From Dugong dugon (Eukaryota; Chordata; Mammalia; Sirenia; Dugongidae), in assembly GCA_030035585.1 (NCBI GenBank), contig CM057468.1:51332145-51396144 (forward strand): a DNA stretch of 64,000 nt, read 5' to 3'. Each line of letters starts with the position of its first letter. Position 1 is the first letter of the stretch. A model generated the notes under the pieces. It did not search any database. It was not told where the DNA came from and was given only the letters and a program-made list of their open reading frames with translations. The position numbers and the translations under genes are program-made. Below, piece after piece: positions 42,761 to 55,799 of the stretch.

Positions 42761-43960
42761 AATGTAGGCAAAATGCCTTGCATAGAGTGGATACCACCCC
42801 TCCAAACCCCTCACCACCACCACCACCACCCCAACCCTCCCCCCTGCAATGTGGTAATTGATTCTACATAGCCTTTAAGTATGAAACAAAATAACATTTT
42901 CATACTTCAGAAATTTTTAACACAAATATAAGTGAGAATTGACAACAGCAGATTCAACTGACAACCAAAGTACATTTTAAAATCATTTGTATCAGGGTCT
43001 AAGGGTTTACTTAATTATATTAAAATCAGCTATGGCTTCCCTTGCTCAGATTTTCACTCTGAATGTTCTCCTGTCATTGGTTTTAACAAATCACGTCCCT
43101 TCCCAACTTAGAAAACTACAATGAAATAACTTTGTCAATCTCATTAGTAAGTAAAAAATCCACTTTAAAATAACATCTCAACATAGTTCTAAACACACTA
43201 TTAAACAGAGAAAAAAGTGGTAATTTAGGGGGGCATAAAGTTTATTGTTTGCTTAAAAAAAAAAAAAAAAAGCTTCTGAAATTTTTTTTAGTAGGCCAAA
43301 AGAAATTATTGAGTTTTTCTACTAAGGCAAAATTGTCATCACATATTTATCTGCTATAGCTGATGCTTATATGGGGGTTGAAAAGGTTGCAGTGAAGATA
43401 AAATTTTGTGAATCGTGAATTGCAAAAGATGATGCAAGCCATTATTCAGCCAAGTACAATAATCATGATCAAAATTATGCTTGCATCTTTCATATATACT
43501 GTCATAGCAACTGTAATTTGAAGTTAGCAGCTGATTGCCATATATGGAGCTGATATCAGATAAAAATTAACCTGCATAATATTTTGGGTGATTATAAAAA
43601 CATAATAGTAATAACCTGAGTCTGTACCTTAGTATGAAGATTTTCGAGAAATATTTTATGTCCCCAAAATATGTTGTAACCAGCAATTTAATTCTTTCAG
43701 AAATAACTAATTTTCTTTCTCTAAACTCACTAGCAATGAAGAAAAACAGAGAGGTAGGTAAGGAGCAGAAGGGAGAGAAAAAAGAGGAGGAAAATGAAAA
43801 AGGAGGAGAAAGAGACAGAAAGGGATAGGAGGAGGTATGCGAGACAGGTATGCATTCTAGACATTACTTACCTTTCAAGGAAATTAAGAAACTGTAAAGA
43901 CTTTCAAAGTCCCAGGCCTTCAGGCTATATATAATGGCTATTCCTTAGCAATAAAAATAA
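42761..43960. other. Unassigned region with simple repeats
   Basis: (ACC)n at about 42809-42830, an A-run at 43255-43271, and a GA-rich purine tract at 43738-43838. No gene recognised. Confidence 0.45.
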
Positions 43961-43966
43961 GGAGCA

Positions 43967-44037
43967 GCTGGTGGATTCAACCTGCCGACCTTTTGCTTAG
44001 CAGCCGAACTCTTAACCACTGCTCCACCAGGGCTCCA
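43967..44037 (-). mobile_element. AfroSINE, tRNA-like head only
   Basis: AGCTGGTGGATTCAACCTGC to CCACCAGGGCTCC, the first ~70 bases of the element in reverse. It interrupts the left copy of the duplication that flanks RTE copy 2. Confidence 0.9.
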
Positions 44038-44086
44038 ACATATCTCCCATATTACCAAAATATACAGTGTTTTATTCATTAGTGAG

Positions 44087-47000
44087 GTGAAATGGACTGG
44101 TATTGGCCATTTTGAATCGGACAATCACATTGTCTACTATGCCAGGAATGACAAATTAAAGAGGAACGTCATGGCATTCATCGTCAAAAAGAACATTTTA
44201 AGATCTATTCTGAAGTACAGCGCTGTCAGTAATAGGATAATATCTATACGTCTACAAGGAAGACCAGTTAATATGACTATTATTCAAATTTACGCACCAA
44301 CCACTAAGGCCAAAGATGAAGAAACTGAAGATTTTTACCAACTTCTGCAGTCTGAAATTGATCAAACATGCAGTCAAGATGCATCAATAATTACCGGTGA
44401 TTGGAATGCAAAAGTAGGAAACAAAGAAGAAGGATGGGTAGTTGGAAAACTTGGCATTGGTGGTAGAAACGATGCCAGACATTATGCTGAGTGAAATAAG
44501 TCAATCACAAAAGGACAAATATTGTATGAGACCACTACTGTAAAAACTCATGAAAAGGTTTACACACAAAAAGAAACAATCTTTGTTGGTTATGAGGAAT
44601 GGGAGGGGTACGGGGTGGGGGGGAGGAATACTAAATAGACAATAGATAAGTAGTAATTTTGTTGAAGGGTAAGACAGTACACAATACTGGGGAAACCAGC
44701 ACAACTTGGACAAGGAAAGGTCATGGAAGCTCCATAGACACATCCAAAATCCTTGAGGGACTGAATTGCTGGGTGTAGGGATGTGGGGACCATGGTCTTG
44801 GGGAACATCTAGCTCAACTGGCATAACACAGTTTATAAAGAAAATGTTCTACATTCCACCTTGGTGAGTAGCATCTGGGGTCTTAGCCTGTGAGCAGCCA
44901 TCTAAGATACTCCTCTGGACTCACCCCTTTGGGAGAAAGGGAGAATGAAGAAAACAAGATACAAGGGAAAGATCAGTCCAAAGGACTAATGGACCACAAC
45001 TACCATGGCCTCCACCAGACTGAGTCCAGTACAACTAGATGGTGCCTGGCTACCACCACGGACTGCTCTGACGGGATCACAATAGAGGGTCCCGGACAGA
45101 GCTGGAGAAAAATGTAGAACAAAATTCTAACTCACAAAAGAAGACCAGACTTACTGGCCTGACAGAGACTGGAGAAACCCCAAGAGTATGGCCACCCTTT
45201 TAGCTCAGTAAAGAAGTTGCTCTGGAGGGTCACCCTTCAACCAAAGATTAGACAGCCCCATTAAACAAAACGAGACTAATGGGGCACAACAGTCCAGGGA
45301 CAAGGACTAGAAGGCAGGAGGGGACAGGAAAGCTGGTAATAGGGAACCCAAGGTTGAGAGGGGACAGTGTTGACATGTTGTGGGGTTCTTAACTATTGTC
45401 ATAAAACAATATGTGTACTAACTGTTTAATGAGAAACTATTTGTTCTGTAAACCTAAACCTTCATCTAAAGTACAATTTAAAAAAAAAAAAAAAAGAATG
45501 CTGGAGATCACATGACAGAATTTTGCAAGACCAATGACTTCTTCATTGCAAGCACCTCTTTTCAACAACACAAACAGTGACTATACACGTGGACCTTGCC
45601 AGATGGAATACACAGGAATCAAACGGACTACGTCTGTCAAAAGAGATGATGGAAAAGCTCAATATCATCAGTCAGAACAAGGCCAGGGGCCAGCTGAGTA
45701 ACAGACCATCAACTGCTCATATGCAAGTTCAAGTTGAAAATGAAGAAAATTAGAACAAGTCCCAGAGAGCCAAAGTACAACCTTGAGTATATCCCATCTG
45801 AATTTAGAGACCATCTCAAAAATAGATTTGACGCATTGAACACTAATGACCAAAGACCAGACAAGTTGTGGAATGACATCAAGGGCATCATACATGAAGA
45901 AAGCAAGAGGTCGTTAAAAAGACAGCAAAGAAAGTAAAGACCAAAATGAATGTCAAGTAGCTAAAATGAACGGAAGAAATGATGAAGTAAAAGAGCTGAA
46001 CAGAAGATTTCAAACGGCAGCTCAAGAAGACAAAGTATTATAATGAAATGTGCAAAGACCTCGAGATAGAAAACCAAAATGGAAGAACACGCTCAGCATT
46101 TCTCAAGCTGAAGGAACTGAAGAAAAAATTCAAGCCTCGAGTTGCAATATTGAAGGATTCTATGGGCAAAAAATTGAACGACACTGGAAGCATCAAAAGA
46201 AGATGGACGGAATACAGAGTCACTGTACAAAAAAGAATTGGTCGACATTCAGTCATTTCAGGAGGTAACTTATGATCAAGAACTGATGGTATCGATTGAA
46301 GAAGTCCAATCTGCGCTGCAGACACTGGCAAAAAACAAAGCTCCAGGAATTGATGGAATACCAGTTAAGATGTTTTAACAAACGGATGCAGCACAGGAAG
46401 CGCTCACTCATGTATGCCAAGAAATTTGGAAGACAGCTACCTGGCCAACCGACTGGAAGAGATTCATATTTGGGCCCATTCCAAAGAACGGTGATCTAAC
46501 AAAATGCAGGAATTATTGAACAATATCATTAATATCACACACAAGTAAAATTTTGCTGAAGATCACTCAAAAGTGATTGCAGCGGTACATCGGCAGGGAA
46601 CTGCCAGAAATTCAAGCCGGATTCAGAAGAGGGCGTGGAATGAGGGATACCACTGCTGATGTCAGATGGATCCTGGCTGAAAGCAGAGAATACCAGAAAG
46701 ATGTTTACCTGTGTTTTAGTGACTATGCAAAGGCATTCAACTGTGTGGATCATAACAAATTATGGACAATACTGCAAAGAATGGGAATTCCAGAATACTT
46801 AACTGTGCTCATGAGGAACCTGTAAATAGACCAAGGGGCAGTTGTTCAAACAGAACAAGGAGATACTGTGTGGTTTAAAGTCAGAAAGGTGTGCATCAGG
46901 GTTATATCCTTTCACCATACTTATTCAGTATATATGCAAATAATCCTAGAAGCTGGTCTATATGAAGAAGAATGGGGCATCAGATTTGGAGTAAGACTCA

Positions 47001-47766
47001 TTAACAACCTGCATTATATCAGATGACACAACCTTGCCTGCTGAAAGACTTGAAGATCAAAGACCACAGCCTTCAGTATAGATTACACCTCAGCATAAAG
47101 AAAACAAAAATCCTCACCACTGGACCAATAAGCAACATCATGATAAACAGAGAAAAGATTGGTGTTGTCAAGAATTTCATTTTACTTGGATTCACAATCA
47201 ATGACCATGGAAGTAGCAGTCAGGAAATCAAACGACACATTGCATTGGGCAAATCTGCTGCAAAAAGACCTCTTTAAACTGTTAAAAAGCAAAGATGTCA
47301 CTTTAGGGCTAAGGTGGGCCTGACCCAAGCCATGGTGTTTTTAATTGCCTCATATGCATGTGAAAGCTGGATAATGAATAAGGAAGACTGAAGAAGAATT
47401 GATGCCTTTGAATTACGGTGTTGGTGAAGACTACTGAATATACCATGGACTGCCAGAAGAACAAACTAGTCTGTCTTGGAAGAAATACAGCTAGAGTGTT
47501 CTTGGAAGCGAGGATGGCGAGACTTCGTCTCACGTACTTTAGACATGTTATCAGGAGGGACCAGTCCCTGGAGAAGGACATCATGCTTGGTAAAGTAGAG
47601 AGTCAGTGAAAAAGAGGAAGACGCTCAATAACATGGACTGACACAGTGGCTGCAACAATGAGCTCAAACATAACAATTGTGAGGGTGGTGCAGGACCAGG
47701 CAGTGTTTCGTTCTGTTGTACACAGGGTCTCTATGAGTCGGAACCAACTTGATGGCACCTAACGGC
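44087..47766 (+). pseudogene. RTE endonuclease/reverse transcriptase ORF, broken
   Basis: 44087-44494 encodes the endonuclease middle with IYAPTTKAKDEETEDFYQLL and SIITGDWNAKVGNKE, where the catalytic Asp and Asn (GDWN) remain. The frame is then interrupted by the L1. After 45497 the frame is shifted and stopped several times. Reverse-transcriptase signatures survive at 46577-46825: FRRGRGMRDTTADVRWI and FSDYAKAFNCVDHNKLW (motif A, first Asp present, AFD changed to AFN). The ADD motif region near 47020 is out of frame (CAGATGACACAACC). The C-terminal region (47023-47609) is in pieces. Not functional. Confidence 0.88.
44478..45496 (+). mobile_element. 5'-truncated L1 inserted in RTE copy 2
   Basis: Starts GACATTATGCTGAGTGAAAT, matching the L1 ORF2 end at 63222, and runs through the whole 3' UTR to a poly(A) tail at about 45479-45496. 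It retains the last codons of ORF2 up to a TAA, with a Ser codon (TCA) where the L1 at 63249 has TGA. AAACGATGC before and AAAGAATGC after are the probable imperfect target duplication. Confidence 0.95.
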
Positions 47767-47811
47767 AACGATTCTCAGCAATAACTATCTCCTATATTAC
47801 CAAAATATACA

Positions 47812-47945
47812 GTGTTTCATTTATTTTCAATTGCTATGTAATATTTCACCAAATGCTTATATAAGCCATAACTGATTTAACCATATTCTTACTGTTGGAT
47901 ATTTAGCCTGTTACCACTCTATATTAAAATAAAAATTCAGAATGC
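47812..47945 (-). mobile_element. Possible old L1 fragment
   Basis: CAATTGCTATGTAATATTTC, TAACCATATTCTTACTGTTG and GGATATTTAGCCTGTTACC resemble reverse L1 ORF2 3' wording, strongly diverged. Confidence 0.5.
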
Positions 47946-49440
47946 ACAAATGAAAAAAAAAGAATAACTTCATTTGAAGGAGTGTACGTAAAAGCAAAAC
48001 ACAATGATAAATCAAAAATAGTATGACAATAATTTGATTTTTGAGCAAAATAAATTTGTTACCTTGTTTCTTTGGAACTTCCCTGTTCTGTAAGATGAGA
48101 ATTCTTCTATTAACAGTGACTCTTATCTGTCTCCATTCTTCGTCTGCTCCCTTGATGAATCTTTCTTTCTACCTTCCTATCAAAAGTTCAGAAGGATGAC
48201 TTTGAGAGAGACATCTCCTCAAATTACACTAAAATTCTCCCAAGACTTTTTACTCCAAATGGCTTCATTTTCTGAAAAACTACTTTGTCTGATAAACAGC
48301 TTATCAAATATTCTCTCTTAAAAAAAAAAAAAGACTTTAAATTTGAAAGTGCTTGCCCCTAGTTATTCCATTAGACAAGTCTAATTTACTAAACTATCCG
48401 ATTGGATTTTTGCCTCCATGATTTTATTCTCTGAAAGACAGAAACAAATTGACAGTTGGTGACATCCTACTGTGGAAAGAAACTAAGGATTCCTTTAAGG
48501 AGAAGAAAAAAACTATTTTGGGTTAAAATGGGTTTCAACATCGTTAGGCTTTCCTTTCTTTCAAAAAATAACTATACTCTTCTTTTTCACAACTAAAAAC
48601 AAAAATATTTTTATCTAGAAGTTTTTTGTAAAACCATGAAAGATATTTAAAACTGGTTCTTTCATCATTAAAAGAAAATAAACATGGAACATGCATACTT
48701 TTTAAAGAGTAAATTTACCAACTGTTATAAAACAGCCGTCAGTAAATTTTCAAATCATCCTTTCTATCTACTCATTCAACAAATATTTATGGAATGCCAG
48801 GCATTGTGCTAGGTACAGTCCCAAATCTTAGGGAATTTATGTTTCAGGAGATAAAGACCTTAATCAAATAATCACGAAAAAGAGAGATTTTACTTGTGGT
48901 GAGTTTTCATTATATGAAAAAAGCCTGAATATGTGCATTTCCACAACTAATCTAAACCTTCATAAAATTATTTAAAATAGCAGCTAACATAAATATATCT
49001 GTTGCCTATCCCAAAACTGGAGGCTGTGGAGTAAGAAAGTCATGTTTCAGGCAAGAGAAATTGTGGCAGAGACTTTTTGAACAATAAAGAAAATACGTCA
49101 TCTAAAACAAGTCCTTGACCTCCTTTGAGGAATTGGGTTTAGATACTGCATTAAGGTTTACTTATTACGTTAGTTCTTAATGAAAGAGAAATTAACTGCA
49201 CCTTCACTCAAACAAAAGTTTGATTTCATTTATAAGTAGCCCTTACTACAATCTTCCCTGCAGATGCTTATCCCAGGATGCTACGGGGCCAGAGCTACAC
49301 CTGGTGGCCATACACAAACTTACAAGAAAACATTCTTCTGAACCGCTTAACTGAAGTCTAAGATATCCTTCTATTAAACAAAAATAAGCATCTCTCAAGA
49401 CAATGGCACATTATTACTTGATAGCTGGGTGAAAAAAATT
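47946..49440. other. Mostly unassigned; small L2 end
   Basis: 48766-48870 (CTCATTCAACAAATATTTAT, CCAGGCATTGTGCTAGGTAC) is a reverse L2 3' end. The remainder holds nothing I recognise. Confidence 0.5.
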
Positions 49441-49780
49441 TTAAACTTTTAATTAAAAACAAATATAAAGTTTAAGGTAGATATATGGTAAACTATAACA
49501 ACATGTTAATGGTAGAATTTAAGTGATGGGTACATGAGTATTTGTGGAGCCCTGGTGGGGCAGTGGTTAAGAGCTGGGCTGCTAACCAAAAGGTTGGCAG
49601 TTCAAATCCACCAGCTGCTCCTTGGAAACCCTATGGGAGTTCTACTCTGTCCTATAGGGTCGCTATGAGTCAGAATTGACTCGATGGCAACAGGTATATG
49701 GATAGTCACTGTAAAACTATTTTAACTTTGTTGTATGTTTGAAAATGTTCATAATAAAATGTTAGAAAAAATAAGGATTT
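49441..49780 (+). mobile_element. Older L1 3' end, split by an AfroSINE
   Basis: Left GATGGGTACATGAGTATTTG and right TTGTTGTATGTTTGAAAATG, TTCATAATAAAATGTTAG match an L1MB-like 3' end, with the SINE between them. Confidence 0.72.
49545..49697 (+). mobile_element. AfroSINE, short subtype, well preserved
   Basis: GGAGCCCTGGTGGGGCAGTG to GACTCGATGGCAACAGG. Among the least diverged copies in the window. Confidence 0.96.
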
Positions 49781-51616
49781 TTAAAAATGTCCTCAGCACC
49801 TCGTATTTTTACCACAAACACATTTTTAGGTATTGTTTCTGGGTATAGACACTGGGAAACTGCATTTTTAACACTATATCCAGATTATACATATAAGACT
49901 TGAAAAATCAAAAACTAGAAAAAAAGGGCTGTAGGTGAGGCATACACAGTGAGATTAGTAGGAGACAAAGGAGCAACATAAAATGCCTGACAATCAGAAG
50001 ACAGTCAAATATTTATTGAATGAATGAGTACATGCATGTAGTTTATTCTTATATAATAGCTTTTTGAGATATAATTCACATACCATAAAACCCTTTTAAA
50101 GTATACAATTTAGCGGTTTTTAGTATAATCACAGAGTTGTAAAACCATCTCCACTATCTAATATCAGAACATTTTTACTACTCCAAAAAGAAATCCCATA
50201 CCCATTAGCAGTCATTCCTCATCCCCTACTAAACTACCTTCTGTCTCTAGAGATTTACCTGCTATGGAAATTTCCAGATATGGAATATCCAAATAAATGG
50301 AATCTTACAATATGTAGTCTTATAGCTGGCCTCTTTCACTTAGCATAATGTTTTCAAGGTTCATCCATATTGTAGCATGTATCAGTACGTCATTCCTTTT
50401 TATTGCCAAATAACATTCCATTGTATGGATGTATCACATTTTATTTATCCATCAGTTGGTGGACATTTGAGCTATTTCCACTTTTTGACCACTATGAATA
50501 TGCTGCTATGAATGTTTGTATACAAGGTTTTTGTATGGACATGTTTTTATGTCTCTTAGGTATACACCTAGGAGTGGAATTGCTGAGTCATATGGTGACT
50601 GGTCATATGGTTTAACATTTTGAGGAATTGCCAAACTGTTTTCCAAAGCAGCTGCACTATTTTACATTCCCAACTGTGATATATGAGGGTTTCAACTTCT
50701 CCACATCCTTGACAACACTTGTTATCGTCTTTTTTTTATTATAGCTGTCCTAGTGGGTGTGTTTATTTGCATTTCCCTAATGACTAACGATGTTGAACGT
50801 CTTTTCACGTACTTATTACCATTTGCATACCTTCTTTGGAGAAGTGTTTGTTCAGAGCCTTTGTCAATTTTTTAATTGATATGTCTTTTTGTTATTAAAT
50901 AGTAAAAGTTCTTTACATATACGAGATACAAGTCCTTTAACACATACATGATTTGCAAATATTTTCTCCCGTTCTGTGGGTTTTTATTTTCTTGATAATA
51001 AATCTTTGAAACACAAAAGTTTTTAATTTGATAAAGTTCAATTTATTTTTCTTTGGTTGCTTGTACTTTTGATATATCTAAAAAAACACTTTGCCTAACC
51101 CAAGGTCACAGAGATTTGTGTCTGTTTTTTTCTAAGAGTTTTATAGTCTTAGCTTTTACATTTAGGTCCATGAATGATTGACTTTTGTATATGGTGTGAG
51201 TTAGGGGTCCAACTTCAATCTTTTGCATGTAGACATCCAGTTGCCCCAGAACTATTTCTTAAAAATACTTACTTCCTCACTGAATTGTCCTGGTCCCCTT
51301 GTTGAAAATCAACAGACTATATATGTAAGAGTTTATTTCTGGACTCTCAATTCTATACCGTGGATCTGTATGTCTACCTCATGCAAGTACCACATTGTGT
51401 TGATTACTATAGCTTTGTAGTAAGTTTTGAAATCAGGAAGTGATAAGTCCTCTAACACTGTTCTCTTTCAAAATTATTTTGGCTATTCTGGGTCCATCGC
51501 ATTTCCACATGAATTTTAGGGTCAATTTGTCAATTTCTATAAAAATGGCACCTGGGATTTTGATAGAGATTGCATTGAATCTCTAGATGATTTGGAGAGT
51601 ATTACCATCTTAACAA

Positions 51617-51811
51617 GGAGCTTTGGTGGCACAATGGTTAAGCGCTCAGCTGCTAACCAAAAGATTGGTGGCTCAAACACACCAGCCACTCTGTGAGAGA
51701 AAAGACCTGGCAATCTGCTCCCATAAAGATTACAGCCTACGAAATCCTATGGGGTAGTTCTACTCTGTCATGCAGGGTTGCTATGAGTCGGAATCGACTC
51801 ATCAGCACACA
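51617..51811 (+). mobile_element. AfroSINE with 13-bp target duplication
   Basis: ACCATCTTAACAA occurs at 51604-51616 and 51812-51824, a perfect duplication of L1 sequence. Long subtype with a CACACAA tail. Confidence 0.97.
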
Positions 51812-53716
51812 ACCATCTTAACAATATTATGTCTTCCAATCCGTTAACATGGGATATCTTTCAGTTTATTTAGATCTTCTTTACTTTCTTTTAATGATGT
51901 TTATAGTTTTCAGTGTACAAGTCTTACATTTCTTTTTGTTAAATTTATTCCCAAGTATTGGATTTTTTTTGATGGTATTGTAAATGGAATTATTTTCTTA
52001 ATTTTATTTTCAGATTGTTCATTTCTAGTATATAGAAATGCAATTGATTTTTGTATATTGATCTTGAATCTGTAACCTTGCTAAATGTGTACATTAGTTC
52101 TAAATATTTTTATGAACTCCTTAATATTTCCTATAGAGATAGTTTTACTTTTTCCTTTCCAATCGATGCCTTTTCTTTTCCTTTGCTTTTTTTTTTTTTT
52201 TCTGTTGTCTAATTGCCCTGGCTACAACTGACAGTACAATGTTATATAGAAGTGGCAGAAGTGGACATCCTTGTCTTGTTCCTGATCTTAGAGAAAAGCA
52301 TCCAGGCATTTATCATTAAGTATAACGTTAGCTGTGGGTTTTTCATTGATGTCATTTATCAAGTTGAGGAAGTCCCATTATTCTTAGAGTTTTTTAATCA
52401 TGAAAGGGTGTTGGATTTTGTCAAGTGCTTTTTATGCATTTACTATCTTGTGGTTTTGTCCTCTATTCTATTGTGTATTACACTGATTGACTTTCAAATA
52501 TTAAACCAGCCTTGCATTCCTGGGATAAATCCCATTTTGTCATGGTTTATAATCCCTTATATATGTTGCTGGAATCGATTTGCTAGTATTTTGTTGAGAC
52601 TTTTTGCATCTATATTCATAAGGGATATTGGTCTGTAGTTTTATTTTCTTCTGATGTCTTTATGGTTTTGGTATCAGGGTAAAAAGTCAGGAAGCGTTCC
52701 CATATCTTCTATTATTTGGAAGGGTTTGTGAAGAATTGGTATTAATTCATCTAAAAATGTTTGATAGAATTCATTGGTGAAGCCATCTGGGCCTGGGCTT
52801 TTCTTCGTAAGAAAGTTTCTGATTATTAATTCAATCTCTTTCCTTGTTATGTCTATTAAGATTTTCTACTTCTTCTTGAGTCAGTTTCATTGGTTTGTGT
52901 ATTTCTGGGGATTTGTCCATTTCATCTAGGTTATCTAGTTTGTTGCCATCAATTGTTCATAGCATTCCCTTATAATCCTCTTTAGTTCTGTTCTTTTTTG
53001 TCTTTAGTAATAATTTTTGTCTGATATTAGTATAGCCAGTCAAGCTCTCTTTTGGGTACTGTTTGCATGGTATATCTTTTCCTATCCTTTTACTTTCAGT
53101 GTACTAATGTCATGAATCTAAAGTGTGTCTCTTGTAGACAGCATATAGTTGTATCATGTTTTTGTTTTAATCCATTTTGCCCATTTCTGCCTTTTGGAGT
53201 GCTGAATTCATTTGCATTTAATGTAATTACTAATAAGGTAGAATTTATGTCTGCCATTTTGCTATTAGTTTTCTGTATGTGTTATGTCTTTTTTGTTCCT
53301 CTATTCCTCCATCACTGCTTTCTTTATGTTAATTAGATATTTCTAGTGTACTAATCCCTTGTTGTTGCTTTTTACTGTTTTTTATGAGTTATTTTCTTAG
53401 TGGTTACCCTGATGATTACAATTAAAATCTTAAAACAATCTAGTTTGGATTAATACCAACTTAATTTCAATAGCAAACAAAAACTTTTGCTCCAATATAG
53501 CTATTTACTCCCATCTTCTTTGTGCTATTACTGCCACACAAATTACATCTTTACACATTATAAGCCCATCAACACACTTTTATAATTATTGCTTTATGCA
53601 GTTTTAAGTCAGAGAAGAGTTGCAACAAAAATACATTTATACTTTTATATTTACCTATGTTGTTACCTTTACCAGTACTCTCAATTTCATTGTGTGGATG
53701 TGAGCCACTATCTAGT

Positions 53717-54355
53717 TGTCCAGGCATGGACCAGGAATGTGAAATTTGCCTCCAAAAATGGAGGGCACTGAGAGACTGAAGAAAGAGTTGGGCAACTCCA
53801 GGATTGGCAGCAAAGGAGTTTATTAGGGAGACTTACAGACAAGGGGAGTCATGGGCAACTGCAGAACCAAAGGAGATCTCCACACTCCACAGTGGGAGGG
53901 CAGGTTTTACAGCAGTGGTGGACAGTAGTGGCTACATGGCAGGGACTTATGTAAGAATGACTCAGCAAACTGTAGTGAACTAGCAAACCATATAAGGGTG
54001 CTCATGTTCAGCCTCACAAAGACTGTTTCCCCTTCAGTCCACTCCTTGAGGCCAGCTCTTACAATGTAGCATGTTCCCCGTCTTGTGCTGCAGTGCAAGA
54101 GACCCTGTGCCCTGCCCGCCGGGAACAGATATAGAAGTGGGGTTGGCCAGGTGCTGTATGGTACCTGTGCATGTGCAAAAGACAGAGAAAGTTACTATGT
54201 GCCCAGAACTGGGGGAAGTCGTCTCTGATAAGAAGAAACCAGGAGAGAGAAGGCAACCCCGTTCCCAGCCTCCTTATCAGAGAATGCTCTGGGCTCAAGG
54301 CTTTTACTTAGGCAGTGTGGATGGGCAGCATAAAGCAGACCATTCCCCCCCAACA
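53717..54355 (-). mobile_element. Solo LTR of an endogenous retrovirus
   Basis: 639 bp, starting TGTCCAGGCATGG and ending CCCCCCCAACA. CTAGT lies on both sides (53712-53716 and 54356-54360), a perfect 5-bp duplication, and the surrounding L1 sequence is continuous once it is removed. On the minus strand an AATAAA (reverse of 53819-53824) lies about 100 bases before the 3' end, giving the orientation. No retroviral genes remain. The open frame at 54071-54406 is incidental. Confidence 0.88.
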
Positions 54356-55799
54356 CTAGTATCCTTTCATTTCAGGTTTAAAAACTCCTTTTATTATTTC
54401 CTCTAGGGCAGATTGTCTGCTAGTGATGAATTTTCTCAGTTTTTGTTTATCTTGGAATGTTCTAATGTCATAAATTAATATTTTCATTTCATCTTAATTT
54501 TGCTGGATATACAATTCTTGGTTGATAGATTTTTTTTCTTTCAGCACTTTGAATTTTGTCATCCAACTGACTTCTGGTCTCCATGGTTTCTTATGAAAAA
54601 TCAGCTGTTAGTCTTACTGAGGATCATTTGTGCATGATAAGTTGCTTTTCTCTTGTTGCTTTCAAGATTCTGTGTCTTTGGCTTTCAATAGCTTGATTAT
54701 AATGTGTCTAATTGTGGATCTCTTTGAATTTAATTCACTTGGAGTTCATTGAGCTTCTGGAATATGAAAATTTATGTTTTTCATCAAATTTGGGAAAATT
54801 TTTGGTCAGTATTTCTTCTAATATCTGTCCTTTTTTTCCATCTCCTTCTGAGATCCCATTATGCATATGTTGGTATGTTTAATGGTGCCCCCCAGGTCTC
54901 TGAGACACTGTTTTGTTTTGTTTTGTTTTTTAATTCTTTTTTCTCTTCCTCAGACTGCGTAGTTTCAATTGGCCTATCTTCAAGTTCACCAATTTTTTAT
55001 CTTGCCAATTCAAATGTGCTGCTGAATTTCTCTAATAATTTTCTTTGTTATTGTACATTTCAGCTCCAGAATTTCTATTTGGTTCTTTTTTTATAATTTC
55101 TCTTTATTGCTATTCTTTATTTGGTGAAACATTGTTCTCATACTTTAATTCTCTAGAATAACTATTTCTTTTAATTCTTTGAATATGTTTACAGTAGTTT
55201 AAAGTCTTTGTCAACTAAGTCCTACATCTAGGTTTCCTCAGGGACAGTTTCTATTGATTGCGTTTTTCCCCCTCTATGTGTGGGCCATGTTTTTCTATTT
55301 TCTTCCATGACTCATATTTTTTTGTTTAAAACTGGACATCTTAAATAATATAATGTGGCAACTTTGAAAATCATGTATGTCTCTCCTTCCTCAGGATAGT
55401 TGTTATTGCTGTTTGTTACTGCTGTTTAGTGACGTTCTTAGACTAATTTTTTTCAGTCTATAATCACTGTCATATGCAGCTTACCTTAATGGTCAGCTAA
55501 TAATTGGACAGATATTTCCTTAAATGCCTTGAACCAATAAGTATCCTCAACCTTTGCTGTGAGGCTATGTGTGTTGGGGAATACTGTTAATACTCTGGTA
55601 TTTTACAACTCTGTATCAGCCTTAAATTCCTGACACTTTCTCTGCCTCAATTACTTAAGGAAAATGTACCATCCTCAACTTTTCCCTTACCTCCAATCTT
55701 TCTCCGCCCAAATCATCCCCTCTGGTTAGCTGTTTTATTCTAAAACAAATGACTGTGTGATTCAGCTGCTCATAAATACGTATTAAGATCTCACTTCTT

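Larger units (their letters stand above)
44081..47772 (+). mobile_element. RTE-clade LINE, copy 2, with an L1 inside
   Basis: Begins in the endonuclease domain (5'-truncated; equivalent to 3627 in copy 1) and runs through to the 3' tail (ACCTAACGGCAACG). The element minus the inserted L1 is about 2.67 kb. It is flanked by a long duplication: ATATTACCAAAATATACAG occurs at about 44049-44067 and 47793-47811, within a wider match. It preserves the reverse-transcriptase region that copy 1 lost. Confidence 0.92.
50035..55480 (-). mobile_element. Long old L1 in reverse, carrying a SINE and an LTR
   Basis: From 50060 (AGATATAATTCACATACCAT) the plus strand reads the reverse of L1 3' end and ORF2: CAAATATTTTCTCCCGTTCT (50956), GTAGTAAGTTTTGAAATCAG (51417), GATGTCATTTATCAAGTTGA (52349), GTATTTTGTTGAGACTTTTT (52586). 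From about 53000 to 55480 it reads the reverse of the ORF1/5' region (GCTTTCAAGATTCTGTGTCT, ATTGATTGCGTTTTTCC). An L1M or HAL1-type 5' part is possible; a junction of two elements near 53000 cannot be excluded. Many stops, no intact frame. Confidence 0.88.

Noticed and set aside
42811-42829. Regular short repeats as a CRISPR-like array
   Set aside because: Simple trinucleotide ACC repeat; no spacers, and the genome is mammalian.
1115-51811. tRNA-like sequences with A and B boxes at many places
   Set aside because: They are the heads of AfroSINEs, lack a folded acceptor/anticodon structure and are followed by the SINE body, so they are not tRNA genes.
54071-54406. 111-codon plus-strand frame
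   Set aside because: It lies inside the solo LTR and crosses its boundary, so it is incidental.
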